Shown: in pieces, positions 11,419 to 21,607 of the stretch
Layout: the number at the start of each line of letters is the position of its first letter
Position numbering within the stretch: the stretch's first letter is position 1
From: Flaccisagitta enflata
Taxonomy: Eukaryota > Chaetognatha > Sagittoidea > Aphragmophora
NCBI GenBank assembly: GCA_965153355.1
Contig: OZ231126.1
Location: 92,194,001 to 92,258,000 of the forward strand
Direction of reading: 5' to 3'
DNA: 64,000 nucleotides
Made by a program: the position numbers and the translations under genes
Notes under the pieces: model-generated
The model's input: the letters and a program-made list of their open reading frames with translations, nothing else
The model's database searches: none
Told to the model about the DNA's origin: nothing

Positions 11419-11632
11419 TGGTGCTAGAAATAATTATTACTGGTTTCCTTCTTTTTTAGGAAGCTCTGCGACAGAGGGTTTAGGACACTCACTATATTCA
11501 GTTTTGTGCTGTGAGATATATTCACGGGGATATACAAAATGAGCTATTGATCATGGTGGTTAGATGAAAATAACCAAGTTTGACTCAGCGTAATGCAGAC
11601 CTTCTTAATTGTCCAAAAGGCAACTGAGTCAG

Positions 11633-11805
11633 CACCCTCCATTCAGGTGTGTCAATATGCAAAAGTTCTTTTGATCTTTTCACAACGCTAACACAGCATG
11701 GGGACATTAATTTTAGGACCTTCATCGTTTTTCTTTTTTCAAATTTCAATTATCTTCCGTTTTTGTTTCGCGAAAAACAGTTCCAGCCGTTATGCAAATT
11801 AAGGT
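11633..11805 (-). repeat. Family H repeat, inverted relative to 17403-17575
   Basis: About 170 bp is close to the complement of 17403-17575, including 'CAAAAGTTCTTTTGATCTTTTC', 'GCATGGGGACATTAATTTTAGG' and 'CGTTTTTGTTTCGCGAAAAAC'. No coding function was recognised. Confidence 0.7.
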
Positions 11806-12014
11806 TAAGGACATCAGTCCTGTTTGTGTGTTCAGGGGTCTCTGTCTGTATTTCTTTCCAGGTAAATACAATTATTGACACATGTATGTGTTGTTATTAT
11901 TCTAAACCCCGACATGGTAGTGTTAACAACTACCAGGCTGCATCTTGACATTAACGGACAGAACAGGATGCAACGAAAACATTGAAAAAAACAGATCTCT
12001 GCCTCGCTTTCTCT

Positions 12015-12143
<129 letters not shown>

Positions 12144-12236
12144 TCATACTCTGGGCGCGCCAAGAAAAGTCGATTTCTGATTGAGCGCCTAAACGTGATC
12201 GCGTAAGTAGTTGAATTAGACCAGTCGAGAATATAT

Positions 12237-12300
12237 TTTTAGTCGCGTGCGACGCGACTCTACATCTTGCTTTGTCAGTCCGTCCGTCACTCTCTGTCTG
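12237..12300 (-). mobile_element. Family A head, perfect AGTCGCG/CGCGACT stem
   Basis: TTTTTAGTCGCGTGCGACGCGACTCTACATCTTGC has a 7-bp perfect terminal stem with loop TGCGA. The core starts CAGTCCGTCCGTC and then merges into a CT array. Confidence 0.7.
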
Positions 12301-12351
12301 TCTCTCCTTCTCTCTTTCTCCGTCTTTGTCTCTGTCTCCGTCTCCGTCTCC

Positions 12352-12425
<74 letters not shown>
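12300..12425. repeat. (CT)n microsatellite with CCGTCT lead
   Basis: CTGTCT/CCGTCT units grade into about 70 bp of CT, apparently grown from the tetranucleotide core of the adjacent family A head. Confidence 0.95.
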
Positions 12426-12426
<1 letters not shown>

Positions 12427-12466
12427 ACTTTATGCAATCACGCATGCATGTACATACGCGTACAGG

Positions 12467-12470
<4 letters not shown>

Positions 12471-12557
<87 letters not shown>
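12471..12557. repeat. (CA)n microsatellite
   Basis: About 87 bp of uninterrupted CA. Confidence 0.98.
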
Positions 12558-12559
<2 letters not shown>

Positions 12560-12626
12560 TCTTGATCAGTTAAAACAGTCGTTCGATGGTTCGCTTGTTT
12601 GTTCGTTCATTCGTTTATTCATGAAT

Positions 12627-12849
12627 CATGACTTGTGACAACATTGCTTTGTAAAAAAACAAGGCCGGATACATTTGTTTATTCATGACTTGTGACAACA
12701 TTGCTTTGTAAAAAAACAAGGCCGGATACACGGCAATCCAGTCGCGGACGGTTGGGCAGGAGCAGTATTGCAAAAACCGCTTGTAATTCAGAAATGTGAC
12801 CGGCGGACAGACACGGCAAGGTGTAGAATCGCGTGTCCGCGACTAAAAA
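12627..12849 (+). mobile_element. Family A element with a duplicated head
   Basis: A 47-bp segment that includes flank plus ACAAGGCCGGATACA occurs at 12627-12673 and again at 12684-12730, exactly 57 bp apart. The second head continues into a full family A body (AATCCAGTCGCGGACGGTTGG, GGCAGGAGCAGTATTGC) and ends ATCGCGTGTCCGCGACTAAAAA. A local tandem duplication or nested insertion of the same element at the same site explains it. Confidence 0.8.
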
Positions 12850-13044
12850 TCAAAGGGTGAGAGTCTTGGGAACTCTCAAGCTCCTGTAACTCATGTAACT
12901 CTCAAACTCATGTAACAGGAGAAGAAAGGGGGCATCCTCTTAATCACTTCTCATCAAAGTTCGTGCTTTAGTAAATTGGAAATTATTGATAAAATTCTGT
13001 TGTCGTGGTACAATGGAAATGAAATGCACTTATTCTTCAACAAC

Positions 13045-13197
13045 CAGGCAAGATACACGGCCACGGGTATACCAGTTGCGGATGGGTGGGCAGGGGCGGA
13101 AATGCGCGTTTCCCACTTTTCGACCCATGCTCACCGACGTACCGACGGATGGACAGACGGACAAAGGCTCTTACAGAATTGCGTGTCCGCAACTAAT
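13045..13197 (+). mobile_element. Family A element
   Basis: The decayed head GGCAAGATACACGGCC is followed by AGTTGCGGATGGGTGGGCAGG, GGCGGAAATGCGCGTTTCCC, a GACGGATGGACAGACGG core and the end ATTGCGTGTCCGCAACTAATAAA. A CT array abuts its tail. Confidence 0.85.
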
Positions 13198-13198
13198 A

Positions 13199-13302
<104 letters not shown>

Positions 13303-13439
13303 AAATGGATGAACAAAAAGGAGCTAACGTTTCGACTCTCAGTTGATTGCCGACTGTCTGTGGATTGCCGCCAAGGCCGTGGGTTTGTCCACCCACTATG
13401 CGCCAAAATGACACAAAATGCACAAAGGTACAAAAATGA

Positions 13440-13993
13440 ATATAAAATAAAAGAATAAAATATTTAAAGAAAAATTTATTCAAAAAGCATTTTTTTTATG
13501 ATTCTATCAATATTTTAAATATTGAAAAATATATTAAAGGTATGATTTTCTAGCAATAACATAAAAATAATCAATAAAATTTTTTTGGTAATTATAAAAA
13601 AATTCTGTGCAATAATTTCTTTTAAATTAAGATTCTTCTATGCTAAAAAAATTCATAAAAAAAATTTCAAGCATAAAAATAATGCGAAAATTTTTGAAGT
13701 AAAAAAATTTAAGCAAAAAAAATTTAAGAGAAAAAAAATCTTTAAAATAAAAATTTTTGAAATAAAGATTTTTAAAATAAAAATTTAAGTCAAACAATCT
13801 TAATAAATGAGATTTGAGAAAACAAAATTTAAATGAAAAAAATTTTTGTTATGAAATTTTTTACTTGGAAAGTTTTTGTTGTAAAAATGTTTGAATGAAA
13901 ATTTTTAAAAGTGAAAATTTAAGAATAATAAAATTTTTTTAAAAATAAATATTTTACGCAAAAAATTAAGTAAAAAAAATTTTTGCGAAAAAA
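13440..13993. repeat. Low-complexity AAAATTTTTGAA-type degenerate array
   Basis: AT-only DNA dominated by AAAATTT(TT)GAA and AAAAATTTAAG words spaced roughly 10-16 bp apart. Similar words recur at 14350-14475, on the other side of a family A element, so that element may have landed in or expanded this array. The KIF-rich open frame at 13585-13788 is an artefact. Confidence 0.6.
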
Positions 13994-14345
13994 TTTTAGT
14001 CACGTGCACGCGACTTTACAACCTGCTTTGTCCGTCGGTTGGTTGGTTGGTTGGTCGGTTGGTTGGTCACACTTTACTTTTTTTTTATCAATTTTATTTC
14101 TTCAAGTCATTTCTAGTCATTGTAAGTAAATCTAAGACATTTTTAGTCATTTTAAATCATTCTAAGTTATTTTAAATCATTCTAAGTTATTTTTGGTCAA
14201 TAGTTCATTTCATCATTTTTAGCCCTTTTTGGTAATTTTAAGTCCTTTTAAATTATTTTAAGTCACTCTAAGTCATTCTTAGGCTTCCTAAGTCATTCAA
14301 AGTCAGAAAATCTCTCACACAAATTATAGGTGTTGGCCTTGTTTT
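13994..14345 (-). mobile_element. Family A element with an AAGTCATTTT minisatellite core
   Basis: The stem-loop end TTTTAGTCACGTGCACGCGAC is followed by (GGTT)n/GGTC and then about 200 bp of degenerate AAGTCATTTT units. The end TATAGGTGTTGGCCTTGTTTT is shared with 28701-28722 and 31856-31878. The terminal ends are conserved while the core is a minisatellite. Confidence 0.7.
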
Positions 14346-14774
14346 CATAAAAGTTTGAAAAATGAAAATTTTTGAAGATAAAGATTTTTTTTAGTGAAAA
14401 TCTTTGATAAGAAAATTTCAGAGGTGAAAATTATAGAAATAAAAATTGTAAAAGTGAAAATTTAAATGAAAAACAAAATTGAAATATAAGATTTAGCAAG
14501 GTGTAGAGTCACGTATCCTGCAATTATTAATGTATATAACCAATATGTAGAGCAGGCCTGCAAAATTTATTACACCAAAAAATCCTGATAGATTTATCTT
14601 TTAAAATCAAAATATGAATAATTTTGATTTTATTTTTACCTCTTTAACTTATAATGCATTTTTCTTCATCTCGGCCCATAGTGACTTTAGTGTATTTTGA
14701 TCTCAATCAACTCAATGTGCAGCGTCGACAAGGCTGGTGGGCAAATCTTGTATCTATGCAGACATGTAAGGACA

Positions 14775-14841
14775 TGGTAGAACAGAATGACAGTAGGACA
14801 GACCGACGGACACAAGGTGTAGAGTCGCGTGTAAGCAACTA
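14775..14841 (+). mobile_element. Family A tail fragment
   Basis: GACCGACGGACACAAGGTGTAGAGTCGCGTG is followed by a decayed stem and AACTAAC. It directly precedes a complete copy in the same orientation. Confidence 0.6.
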
Positions 14842-14997
14842 ACAAGGCCGGATACACGGCCAACACCAGTTGCGGATGGGTGGGCAGGGGCGGAAATGCG
14901 CGTTTTCACACTTTTCAACTTGATCATTACCGACGGATGGACCAACAGACAGACGGACGGACAAAGCCTCTTATAGAATAGCTTGTCCGCAATTTGA
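14841..14997 (+). mobile_element. Family A element
   Basis: It has AACAAGGCCGGATACACGGCC, AGTTGCGGATGGGTGGGCAGG, GCGCGTTTTCACACTTTTCAAC, a GACAGACGGACGGAC core and a decayed tail AGCTTGTCCGCAA. Confidence 0.85.
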
Positions 14998-15455
14998 AAT
15001 GATAAAAGCGCTTTTGACGTAAGTACTATTCAAGCGAATGATTGCGTTGTTACCTGTTTTTGAAAACAAAAGCGCTTTTCCTCATTTCTTGGAGACGCGA
15101 TGCGCTACGTCCACGCCACGGGGGAGGCTTTCATAGGTCAAGAAAAATTCTTGGTCATAATGGTGAGTGGTTTGGGCCTCAGGAAGGCTTACTTTATCAG
15201 TTCATACAAAAATGGAAAACAATTTTTTGCTTTAAAATTTTTTTAAAATGCCGTAAAACGCCGTAAAATTGGCATTTTTGACAGTTTTTTTTTTTGTTTG
15301 CAAAACCGCCGCTATGGTCAAAAAATGAGCAAACAATGATTATCTGGCACTAAGACACATTCATGCATGAATATGGGCCTACCCGTCATCTTTAAGTATC
15401 ATGTTGAGCTGTAAAATAGCGTAAAAAGCCGTCAAAATAGCATTTTTGACAGTTT

Positions 15456-15545
15456 TTAGGTGCGCCATAGCACCTCTATAACTAGCTCTGTCTGTTGGTT
15501 GGTTGGTTTGTTGGTCGGTTGGTCGGTCGGTCGGTTGGTCTGTAA
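15456..15545 (-). mobile_element. Family A head, AGGTGC/GCACCT stem subtype
   Basis: TTTTTAGGTGCGCCATAGCACCTCTATAAC has a perfect 6-bp stem AGGTGC/GCACCT, different in sequence from the TTGCG and TCGCG subtypes. A GGTTGGTCGGTC tetranucleotide core follows. Confidence 0.7.
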
Positions 15546-15618
15546 CGCTCGAGTTGAAAATCTCAAAAAGAAGCAAAAATCACTGGAAATGATTCAGAAA
15601 TATGCTAGGATGATTCCC

Positions 15619-15978
15619 AGATGCGCCATAGCACCTCTATAAGAGGCTCTGTCCGTCCGTCCATCTGTCGGTCACGCTTGAATGAAAAATCGCTGAATAT
15701 GTTTGAAATCAATCTAAAACTCATTTTGTTCATCATTGATGATACTCGTCATTTCATTCACTAAAATCATCAGCTACAGTTAGGTCTGATCGAGCTGTGG
15801 ATAGGTCTGGTGATAGGTCAGATAGGTGTGGGGATAGGTCTGATAGAGCTCGGGATAGGCCTGATAGAGCTCGGGATAGGTCTGATAGAGCTAGGGATAG
15901 GTCTGATAGAGCTAGGGATAGGTCTAAGAATTAATAACGCCCGGCGCACCGTCTTGGCCCGTGTATCCGGCCTTGTTT
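15619..15978 (-). mobile_element. Family A element with a GGATAGGTCTGATAGAGCT core
   Basis: The head GATGCGCCATAGCACCTCTATAAG leads to GTCCGTCCGTCC, then a core of about seven 24-bp units (TCTGATAGAGCTAGGGATAGG type, 15787-15930), and the tail CCGTGTATCCGGCCTTGTTT. It is a clear case of minisatellite capture or expansion between conserved family A ends. Confidence 0.7.
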
Positions 15979-16275
15979 AAGTGCAAAACTGCCACTATGG
16001 TAAAAAAATGGGCAAACAATGATTATCTGGGACTAAGACACATTCATGCATATACGCCAACCCGTCATCCCGCCAACCCGTCATCTAGAATCATTTTATG
16101 CCATTTTTACGACTTTTTACGGCCTTTTTATGGCACTTTTAAAAGAATTTGAGGCAAAAAATTTTTTGTTTTGGTATGAAGTGATAAAGTAAACCTTCCT
16201 GAGGCCCAAACTACTCGCAATTATGACCGAGAATTTTTCTAGACCTATGAACGCCTCCCCCGTGGCATGCGTCTA

Positions 16276-16277
16276 AT

Positions 16278-16352
<75 letters not shown>

Positions 16353-16385
16353 TATACACAGACACAGACACATACACACACACAA
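16276..16385. repeat. (CA)n microsatellite
   Basis: About 110 bp of CA with a few AA, GA and TA interruptions. Confidence 0.97.
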
Positions 16386-16524
16386 ACACCCACAAATAGA
16401 AAAGTGAAAAGGTAGAGACACACTAACACCCACAGATAAATTCACGAGCGTACACTTAAGTTGCAGTGTACAGGAAAAGCAAATTTTTGGAAAATCATTT
16501 CGCGTGAAATTCTAAACCTTTTCT

Positions 16525-16664
16525 AAAGAGGTTTTGTCCGTCCGTCGGTCCGTTGGTCCGTGGGTCCGTTGGTCCATGAGCACATGTCAAAAAGTGTGAA
16601 AACGCGCATTTCCGCCCCTGCCCACCCGTCCGTGACTGTTATTGGCCGTGTATCCGGTCTTGTT
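16525..16664 (-). mobile_element. Family A element, head truncated
   Basis: AGAGGTTTTGTCCGTCCG, a CGGTCCGTTGG core, GAAAACGCGCATTTCCGCCCC and the tail GGCCGTGTATCCGGTCTTGTT. The terminal stem-loop is decayed. Confidence 0.75.
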
Positions 16665-17038
16665 TCTTACTTTGTTTCTTTCTTTCTATCTTTCTTTCTT
16701 TCTTATTTGCTTGCTTTCTTGCTCGCATGCTTGCTTGCTTTCTTTGTTCTTTTTTTTCCTTCTTTGTTTCTTTCCTTCTTTGTTTCTTTCCTTCTTTCTT
16801 TCTTTCCTTCTTTCTTTCCTTCTTTCTTTCCTTCTTTCTTTCCTTCCTTTCCTTCCTTCCTTCTTCTTTCTTCTTTTCTTTCCTTCTTTCTTTCCTTCTT
16901 CTTTCTTCTTCTTCTTTCTTTCTTTCTTTCTTTTTCTTTCTTTCTTTCTTTTCTTTCTTCTCTTTCCTTCTTTCCTTCTTTCTTTCCTTCTTTCTTTCTT
17001 CTCTTTCTTTCTTTCTTTCTTTCTTTCATTTTATTTCC
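16665..17038. repeat. (CTTT)n/(CCTT)n microsatellite
   Basis: About 370 bp of CTTT, CCTT and CTTCTT words between a family A tail and a family A head (17040). The F/S/L-rich and K/E/R-rich open frames over it are artefacts. Confidence 0.95.
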
Positions 17039-17039
17039 T

Positions 17040-17090
17040 TTTTAGTTGCGGACAGACAACTCCACAAGAGGCTTTGTCGGTCCGTCGGTG
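17040..17090 (-). mobile_element. Family A head fragment
   Basis: TTTTTAGTTGCGGACAGACAACTCCACAAGAGGC with GTCGGTCCGTCGG; it is broken off after the start of the core. Confidence 0.6.
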
Positions 17091-17572
17091 CGAAAAGGAT
17101 TTTGTTTTGGAAAAAGGGGACTCTGCTGGACAAAAGTCGATTTATATTACCGACTTTACAGACTGCGCTCGAACACAACTGAACTGTTTTGTTGTTGTAG
17201 AAATAAATTCATGAATCCAGTTTAACATCGTATCTTACGTGCGAGGGTAGGAATATCAGGTTTCGAACGCTTCTGAAGAGAGCCTGATATGACAAATGAC
17301 TGGCGGGGGCCGCATCAAACCTGCTGGTAATGCTTTAGTCATCGTTGCTAACATATTGAAGTAACGATGGTTTATCAGAACAGTTGGAAGGAATGTTGTC
17401 TCTTACACTAATTTGCATAACTCCCAAGGATGTTTTTCGCGAAACAAAAACGGAAGACGAATGAAATTTGAAAAAAGGAAAACGATGAAGGTTCTAAAAT
17501 TAGTGTCCCCATGCTGTGTTAGCGTTGTGAAAAGATCAAAAGAACTTTTACATATTGACACACCTGAACCCT
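17091..17572. other. Unassigned DNA followed by family H repeat
   Basis: 17091-17402 has no recognised feature. 17403-17572 is the plus-strand copy of family H, whose inverted partner is at 11633-11805. It stops where the Cys-rich gene remnant begins. Confidence 0.5.
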
Positions 17573-18193
17573 CCATGGATACAGTTTTGATTGGAGATGA
17601 CACAGATTTATTTGCCTCGATATAGCAAAGATATGTATTTGCTTCTGATTACAAGAAATATACAAAAGGACAAGTGTTGAACATTAAAGAGGTTCGTTTG
17701 TATGCAAACACATGCCATTTTTGCATGTATTTTTAGGATGTGACACAACATGTTGTTTATTTAGTATTAAAAAAAGCTTCATTATCAAAAAATTCAGAGA
17801 AAACAAATCTCTTCAACAAGCTGCAATAGTCTTTGACAATCCAAATGCCACTCAGGCCCATATAGATCACGCTGGTGAAGCTGCATTTGTTGTTATGTAC
17901 AATGGGAAGAAATCAGATACCTTAGATAGACTGCGATACAAAAAGTATTGCAACAATGTTGCCACAAGCTTGATACAAGTGGACCCTAAAGTACTGCCTC
18001 CCACCTCTGCTTCTGCTAAGTGTCATAGCAGGCGAGTCTTTCTGCAAACAAATCAATGGAAGGACCCTAAATATGATTTGCTTGCAGAGGAGTGGGGATG
18101 GATCCGCAAAGATACTGGGTCGTATCCGGTACTGACAGATATGCCAACAGCCCCTGCTGAGCTTTTAAAGATCATTCGATGCAATTGTACCAC
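17573..18193 (+). pseudogene. Cys-rich transposon-associated protein gene, 5' part, disrupted
   Basis: Three pieces in order resemble a multi-copy invertebrate protein family that I know only as an uncharacterised, transposon-associated protein. These are SMDTVLIGDDTDLFA (17573-17617), YVFASDYKKYTKGQVLNIKE (17632-17691) and LHVFLGCDTTCCLF onward (17721-18193), including LPPTSASAKCHSRRVFLQ and DPKYDLLAEEWGWI and ending KIIRCNCTT. A TAG at 17623-17625 and a frameshift near 17700 break it. The open frame continues as far as 18248 only by reading into an inserted transposon. The missing Cys-rich C-terminus resumes at 22523 after a 4329-bp insertion bounded by CCAC duplications. The family resemblance is from memory; the disruption is seen directly. 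Confidence 0.7.
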
Positions 18194-18904
18194 GGTAGAA
18201 TCTTTTTTCAGGCGGTCAAATGACAAGAAAAATTTTGATCTTTCATAACTGATTGAAACTCGTCATAACCTTCCCTAGAAACCACCTTAAGTCATTCCTC
18301 GGCATATTGGCGCTTAATGAAGCGTAGCACGCCGGCAAATGCAGGTTTTCACTTAATTATGCAAATCAGGTTAGCGCACGAGAGTGCGCGGCTGCTCAAA
18401 GCAAAATGTCATTCCTGACGAGTGGGCAGGAGCGTCCAACCCCCATCAACACCCCAACCCTTAAAGGTCATGTTGATTTACATGGCTAAACCGTAGCAAA
18501 TGCAAGATCTTATGTGATTATGCTAATCAGGAAAATGATAATTTCTACGCAAAGCAGAATCTCTCTTTTGTTTTAGTTAATAGAGCCTATGTGCATGTGT
18601 ATGTACATGTGTATGTACATGTGTATATGTGCCTCCTCATACATCTATAGGAGGTCATATCTGTACATTGGTCGGTTAGTCTGTCCGTCTTGCAAATGTT
18701 GAGACCGCTCAAAACTACGGAATTTTGGTCGAACAGGCGTCCTCGTGAGTTTAAACGTGGTTGAGAGACTCTCGAAGGTTTCGCCATGTAAATCAACATT
18801 AACTTAAAGGGTTTGGGTGTTGATGGCGCTTAATGAATTGTAGCACGGCAATTAATTATGCAAATCAGGTCAGCGCACGAGAGTGCGCGGCTGCTCAAAC
18901 CAGA

Positions 18905-19520
18905 ATGTCATTCCAACATTCTTTTTTTTTCATTTGTCATTTATTCATTGATTCACTGAGGTGTTCATTTATTCAGTTTATTCATTCATTCACTCGTTCA
19001 TTCATTCACTTGATCATTCATTCACTCGTTCATTCATTCATTCACTTGTTCATTCATTCACTCGTTTATTCATTCACTCGTTTATTCACACGCTCACTCG
19101 TTGATTCATTCAATCATTTGTTTTTTCATTCATAAGTTCATTCACTATTTCATACATTTACTTGTTCATTCATTCACTCTTTCATCCATTATCTCGTTCA
19201 TTTATTCATTCATTCAGTTCATTCACTTCTCGTTCATTCGTTCATTCATTCGCTTGTTCATACATTCATTCACTTGTTCAGATCATACATTCATTCACTC
19301 GTTCATATATTCATTCACTCGTTCATATATTCATTCACTCGTTCATATATTCATTCACTCGTTCATATATTCATCCACTCGTTCATATATTCATTCACTC
19401 GTGCATATATTCATTCACTCGTTCATACATCAAGCTTTTCAAAGACGACACTATATTCTCATTCATTAGTTGATTCATTAACTCATCATTCACTCATTCA
19501 TTTTCATTCATTCACTTGTT
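18905..19520. repeat. (ATTC)n array, CATTCATTCACTCGTT higher-order units
   Basis: About 600 bp of CATT/ATTC words with recurring CACTCGTTCATATATTCATT units (20-22 bp) at 19280-19430. The FIHSFIHS-type frames are artefacts. Confidence 0.93.
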
Positions 19521-19708
19521 TAATTATGAACTTTACTCACACATCAACTTGTCTAATCAGCGTCCAGAGATTCCATACAAAATTGAAAAATGACATTTTT
19601 ACCCCCTAATTAGAATGAAATTCTGAAAAAAAAAAACCAAGCTAGACCGGGTAACGATGCGTGTAGTGAATCTCATAAGGACACAATGACGATGATGACA
19701 ATGATGAC

Positions 19709-19710
<2 letters not shown>

Positions 19711-19774
<64 letters not shown>

Positions 19775-19775
19775 C
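19711..19775. repeat. (AG)n microsatellite
   Basis: About 62 bp of GA followed by degenerate GAGCGAGAGCAAG. Confidence 0.96.
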
Positions 19776-19854
19776 AAGAGCGAGAGAAGAGCGAGAGCAA
19801 GAAAGCAGGAGGGAGAGCTTTGCATTTCATGTGTGCCAAGAAATGCAGTTTGAG

Positions 19855-19958
19855 AACTGGCGCAACAGATCCACGGACGGAAGACCGATGCAGCGATGGA
19901 CGGACGGGCAGGCCCTCTTGTAGATATGCGTTTCTCACGGACGAATCTAAAAATGAGT
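19855..19958 (+). mobile_element. Family A tail, AGAT subtype
   Basis: A GACGGAAGACCGATG...GGACGGACGGGC core, CCTCTTGTAGATATGCG and a terminal arm ACGAATCTAAAAATG. The stem belongs to the AGATGCG/CGCATCT class seen at 62134-62192 and is partly decayed. Confidence 0.55.
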
Positions 19959-20346
19959 AATAACAGGGATATAAAATGCTTTTTCCACTGTGCACGTTTG
20001 TGTCAAGAATATATTACCCTTCCGGCGACCGTTGTTTTCTGAAATCATCTTCTAAAATCGAATTTGAGACATTGCTGTAGAAATTTCGTAAAAAGTCGCG
20101 ATATTCTACATATTTCAGTGCAAAAAACGTCCATTTGAAAGGTTGAAGCATGGTTTGATCAACGAGTATTTGATGTAGAATTTTTCTCTTAGAGATTCGA
20201 TAGGTTTGTCTTCGTTTTCGCTCCAGCTTGATTGCTCTATCGTGCCATGTTATGATACAATTGGAATGAACTTTCAATACTTTTCAATTGGAACAGTCAG
20301 CAGAATTCGATTCATCGCAAATCACATGAAAATATTTTTTTCTTTT

Positions 20347-20464
20347 TTTGAAACTGAATTCTATTCTAACTAAATCAAACATAGGTAGCCAGTACAAGCA
20401 TCGAGGTAAATTTGTTCTCAACCAATTAAGCCCTCGACAATTATCAATCATATTTGAAAAGAAG
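20347..20464 (+). repeat. 118-bp direct repeat, left copy
   Basis: It is identical to 20972-21089 apart from about one base (AAATTTG versus AATTTTG). The pair brackets the foldback element at 20465-20971. Confidence 0.9.
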
Positions 20465-20971
20465 GGCTTCGTCTCCTTCGGGGCCTATTGTGACCCTAAT
20501 TCTGCCAAATAGCCCAAATCCAAGCAATATGGCCCAAATTTAAGCAAAATGACCCAAATCCAAGCATATTGGCCCAAATCCAAGCAAAATGGCCCAAATC
20601 TTGCCAGAAAACCCTAATTCTGGCCTGAGGTCCATCATTTTGGCCTCCAATACCTAGATTCTGACCAGATTTGGGCCATTTTGCTTGGATTTGGGCCAAT
20701 ATGCTTAGATTTGGGTCATTTTGCTTAGATTTGGGCCATATTGCTTGGATTTGGGCTTTTTGGCAGAATTAGGGTCAGAATAGGCCCTGAAGGAGATGAC
20801 GCCCTGAGGATGGGGCAGGGGGGGACAAACGGACGGATGGACAGATTCCCCCTGTGTTCTACAGGACTTCGTCCCCTTCGGGGCCGCTGCCCTGCTCCCT
20901 CTCAACTTAAATCACATACTACTCAAGCAGGGCACGGGTACCGCTGACCACTTACCGCCTTTGGGCTGCTA
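20465..20971. mobile_element. Family B foldback, GGCCCAAATCCAAGCAA core
   Basis: The left arm has 'CTTCGTCTCCTTCGGGGCC', 'GACCCTAATTCTGCCAAA' and GCCCAAATCCAAGC units (20465-20620). The right arm returns the complement: ATTTTGCTTGGATTTGGGCC units, GGCAGAATTAGGGTC and a GACGGATGGACAG tract. It ends with the standard family B end 'TGTGTTCTACAGGACTTCG...GGGGCCGCTGCCCTGC' (20850-20896) and 'CGGGTACCGCTGACCA'. The centre of symmetry is near 20640. It is flanked by the 118-bp direct repeats. Confidence 0.75.
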
Positions 20972-21089
20972 TTTGAAACTGAATTCTATTCTAACTAAAT
21001 CAAACATAGGTAGCCAGTACAAGCATCGAGGTAATTTTGTTCTCAACCAATTAAGCCCTCGACAATTATCAATCATATTTGAAAAGAAG
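20972..21089 (+). repeat. 118-bp direct repeat, right copy
   Basis: Second copy of the segment at 20347-20464. It joins sequence homologous to the interior of TIR copy 1. Confidence 0.9.
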
Positions 21090-21504
21090 ACTGCCAGAGT
21101 TAGCAAACTTTTTTAGGCCAACTTTGACCAGTTGCGCTGTTCTTCATATAAATTCATACGGCTTAACCTTAATCTCAGACACAGAAAATGATTGCCCCAG
21201 TCATTTTGCCTTCTCTCCCGTGTCAATCGTTTTTGACCAGTTTTTGACCAGTTTTTTGACCAGTTTGGCCCGTATGTATGAGCAAAGCCTAATAAATCGT
21301 TACTATGCATTAGCCACACCCTCCTGAGTATCCACACCGAATCTCAAGGTTCTGAGTTGAGGCGTTCAAACTTATGCTTTTTCCAAATTTAACGACGACG
21401 ACGACGATTCAACGAAATCAGTTCTTACAACTCAGATTTTTATCTTTGCAAGACTCCACACCGCAATTCGACTCAGTCAGACATAGGAGTAGAAGAACGA
21501 TGAA

Positions 21505-21557
21505 GATGACAACGATGACTGACGATGATGATGAGTCGATGACTATGACGATAAATA

Positions 21558-21606
<49 letters not shown>

Positions 21607-21607
21607 A
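21505..21607. repeat. (GAC)n/(GAT)n triplet tract
   Basis: GATGACGATG words lead into about 50 bp of pure GAC (21558-21606). Copy 1 has a shorter related tract at 3818-3844. Confidence 0.93.

Larger units (their letters stand above)
15095..16277. mobile_element. Inverted-repeat composite with internal family A elements
   Basis: The left arm (about 15095-15258: CCACGGGGGAGGC, 'TTGGTCATAATGGTGAGT', GGGCCTCAGGAAGG) is repeated as its complement at about 16125-16277. A second segment ('CTATGGTCAAAAAATGAGC...AAGACACATTCATGCAT') is directly repeated at 15312-15367 and 15996-16050. Family A copies lie between (15456-15545; 15619-15978). I infer a foldback-type element; its termini are not fixed. 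Confidence 0.55.

Noticed and set aside
18833-19609. FIHSFIHS-repeat frames resembling a tandem-repeat protein
   Set aside because: An ATTC tetranucleotide array with 12-bp coding periodicity by necessity. It lies within a non-autonomous transposon.
20014-20277. 87-codon minus-strand frame (IKLERKRRQTYRISKRK)
   Set aside because: Coding-like composition, but it lies inside a non-autonomous transposon with no family match or splice context. Not strong enough to call.
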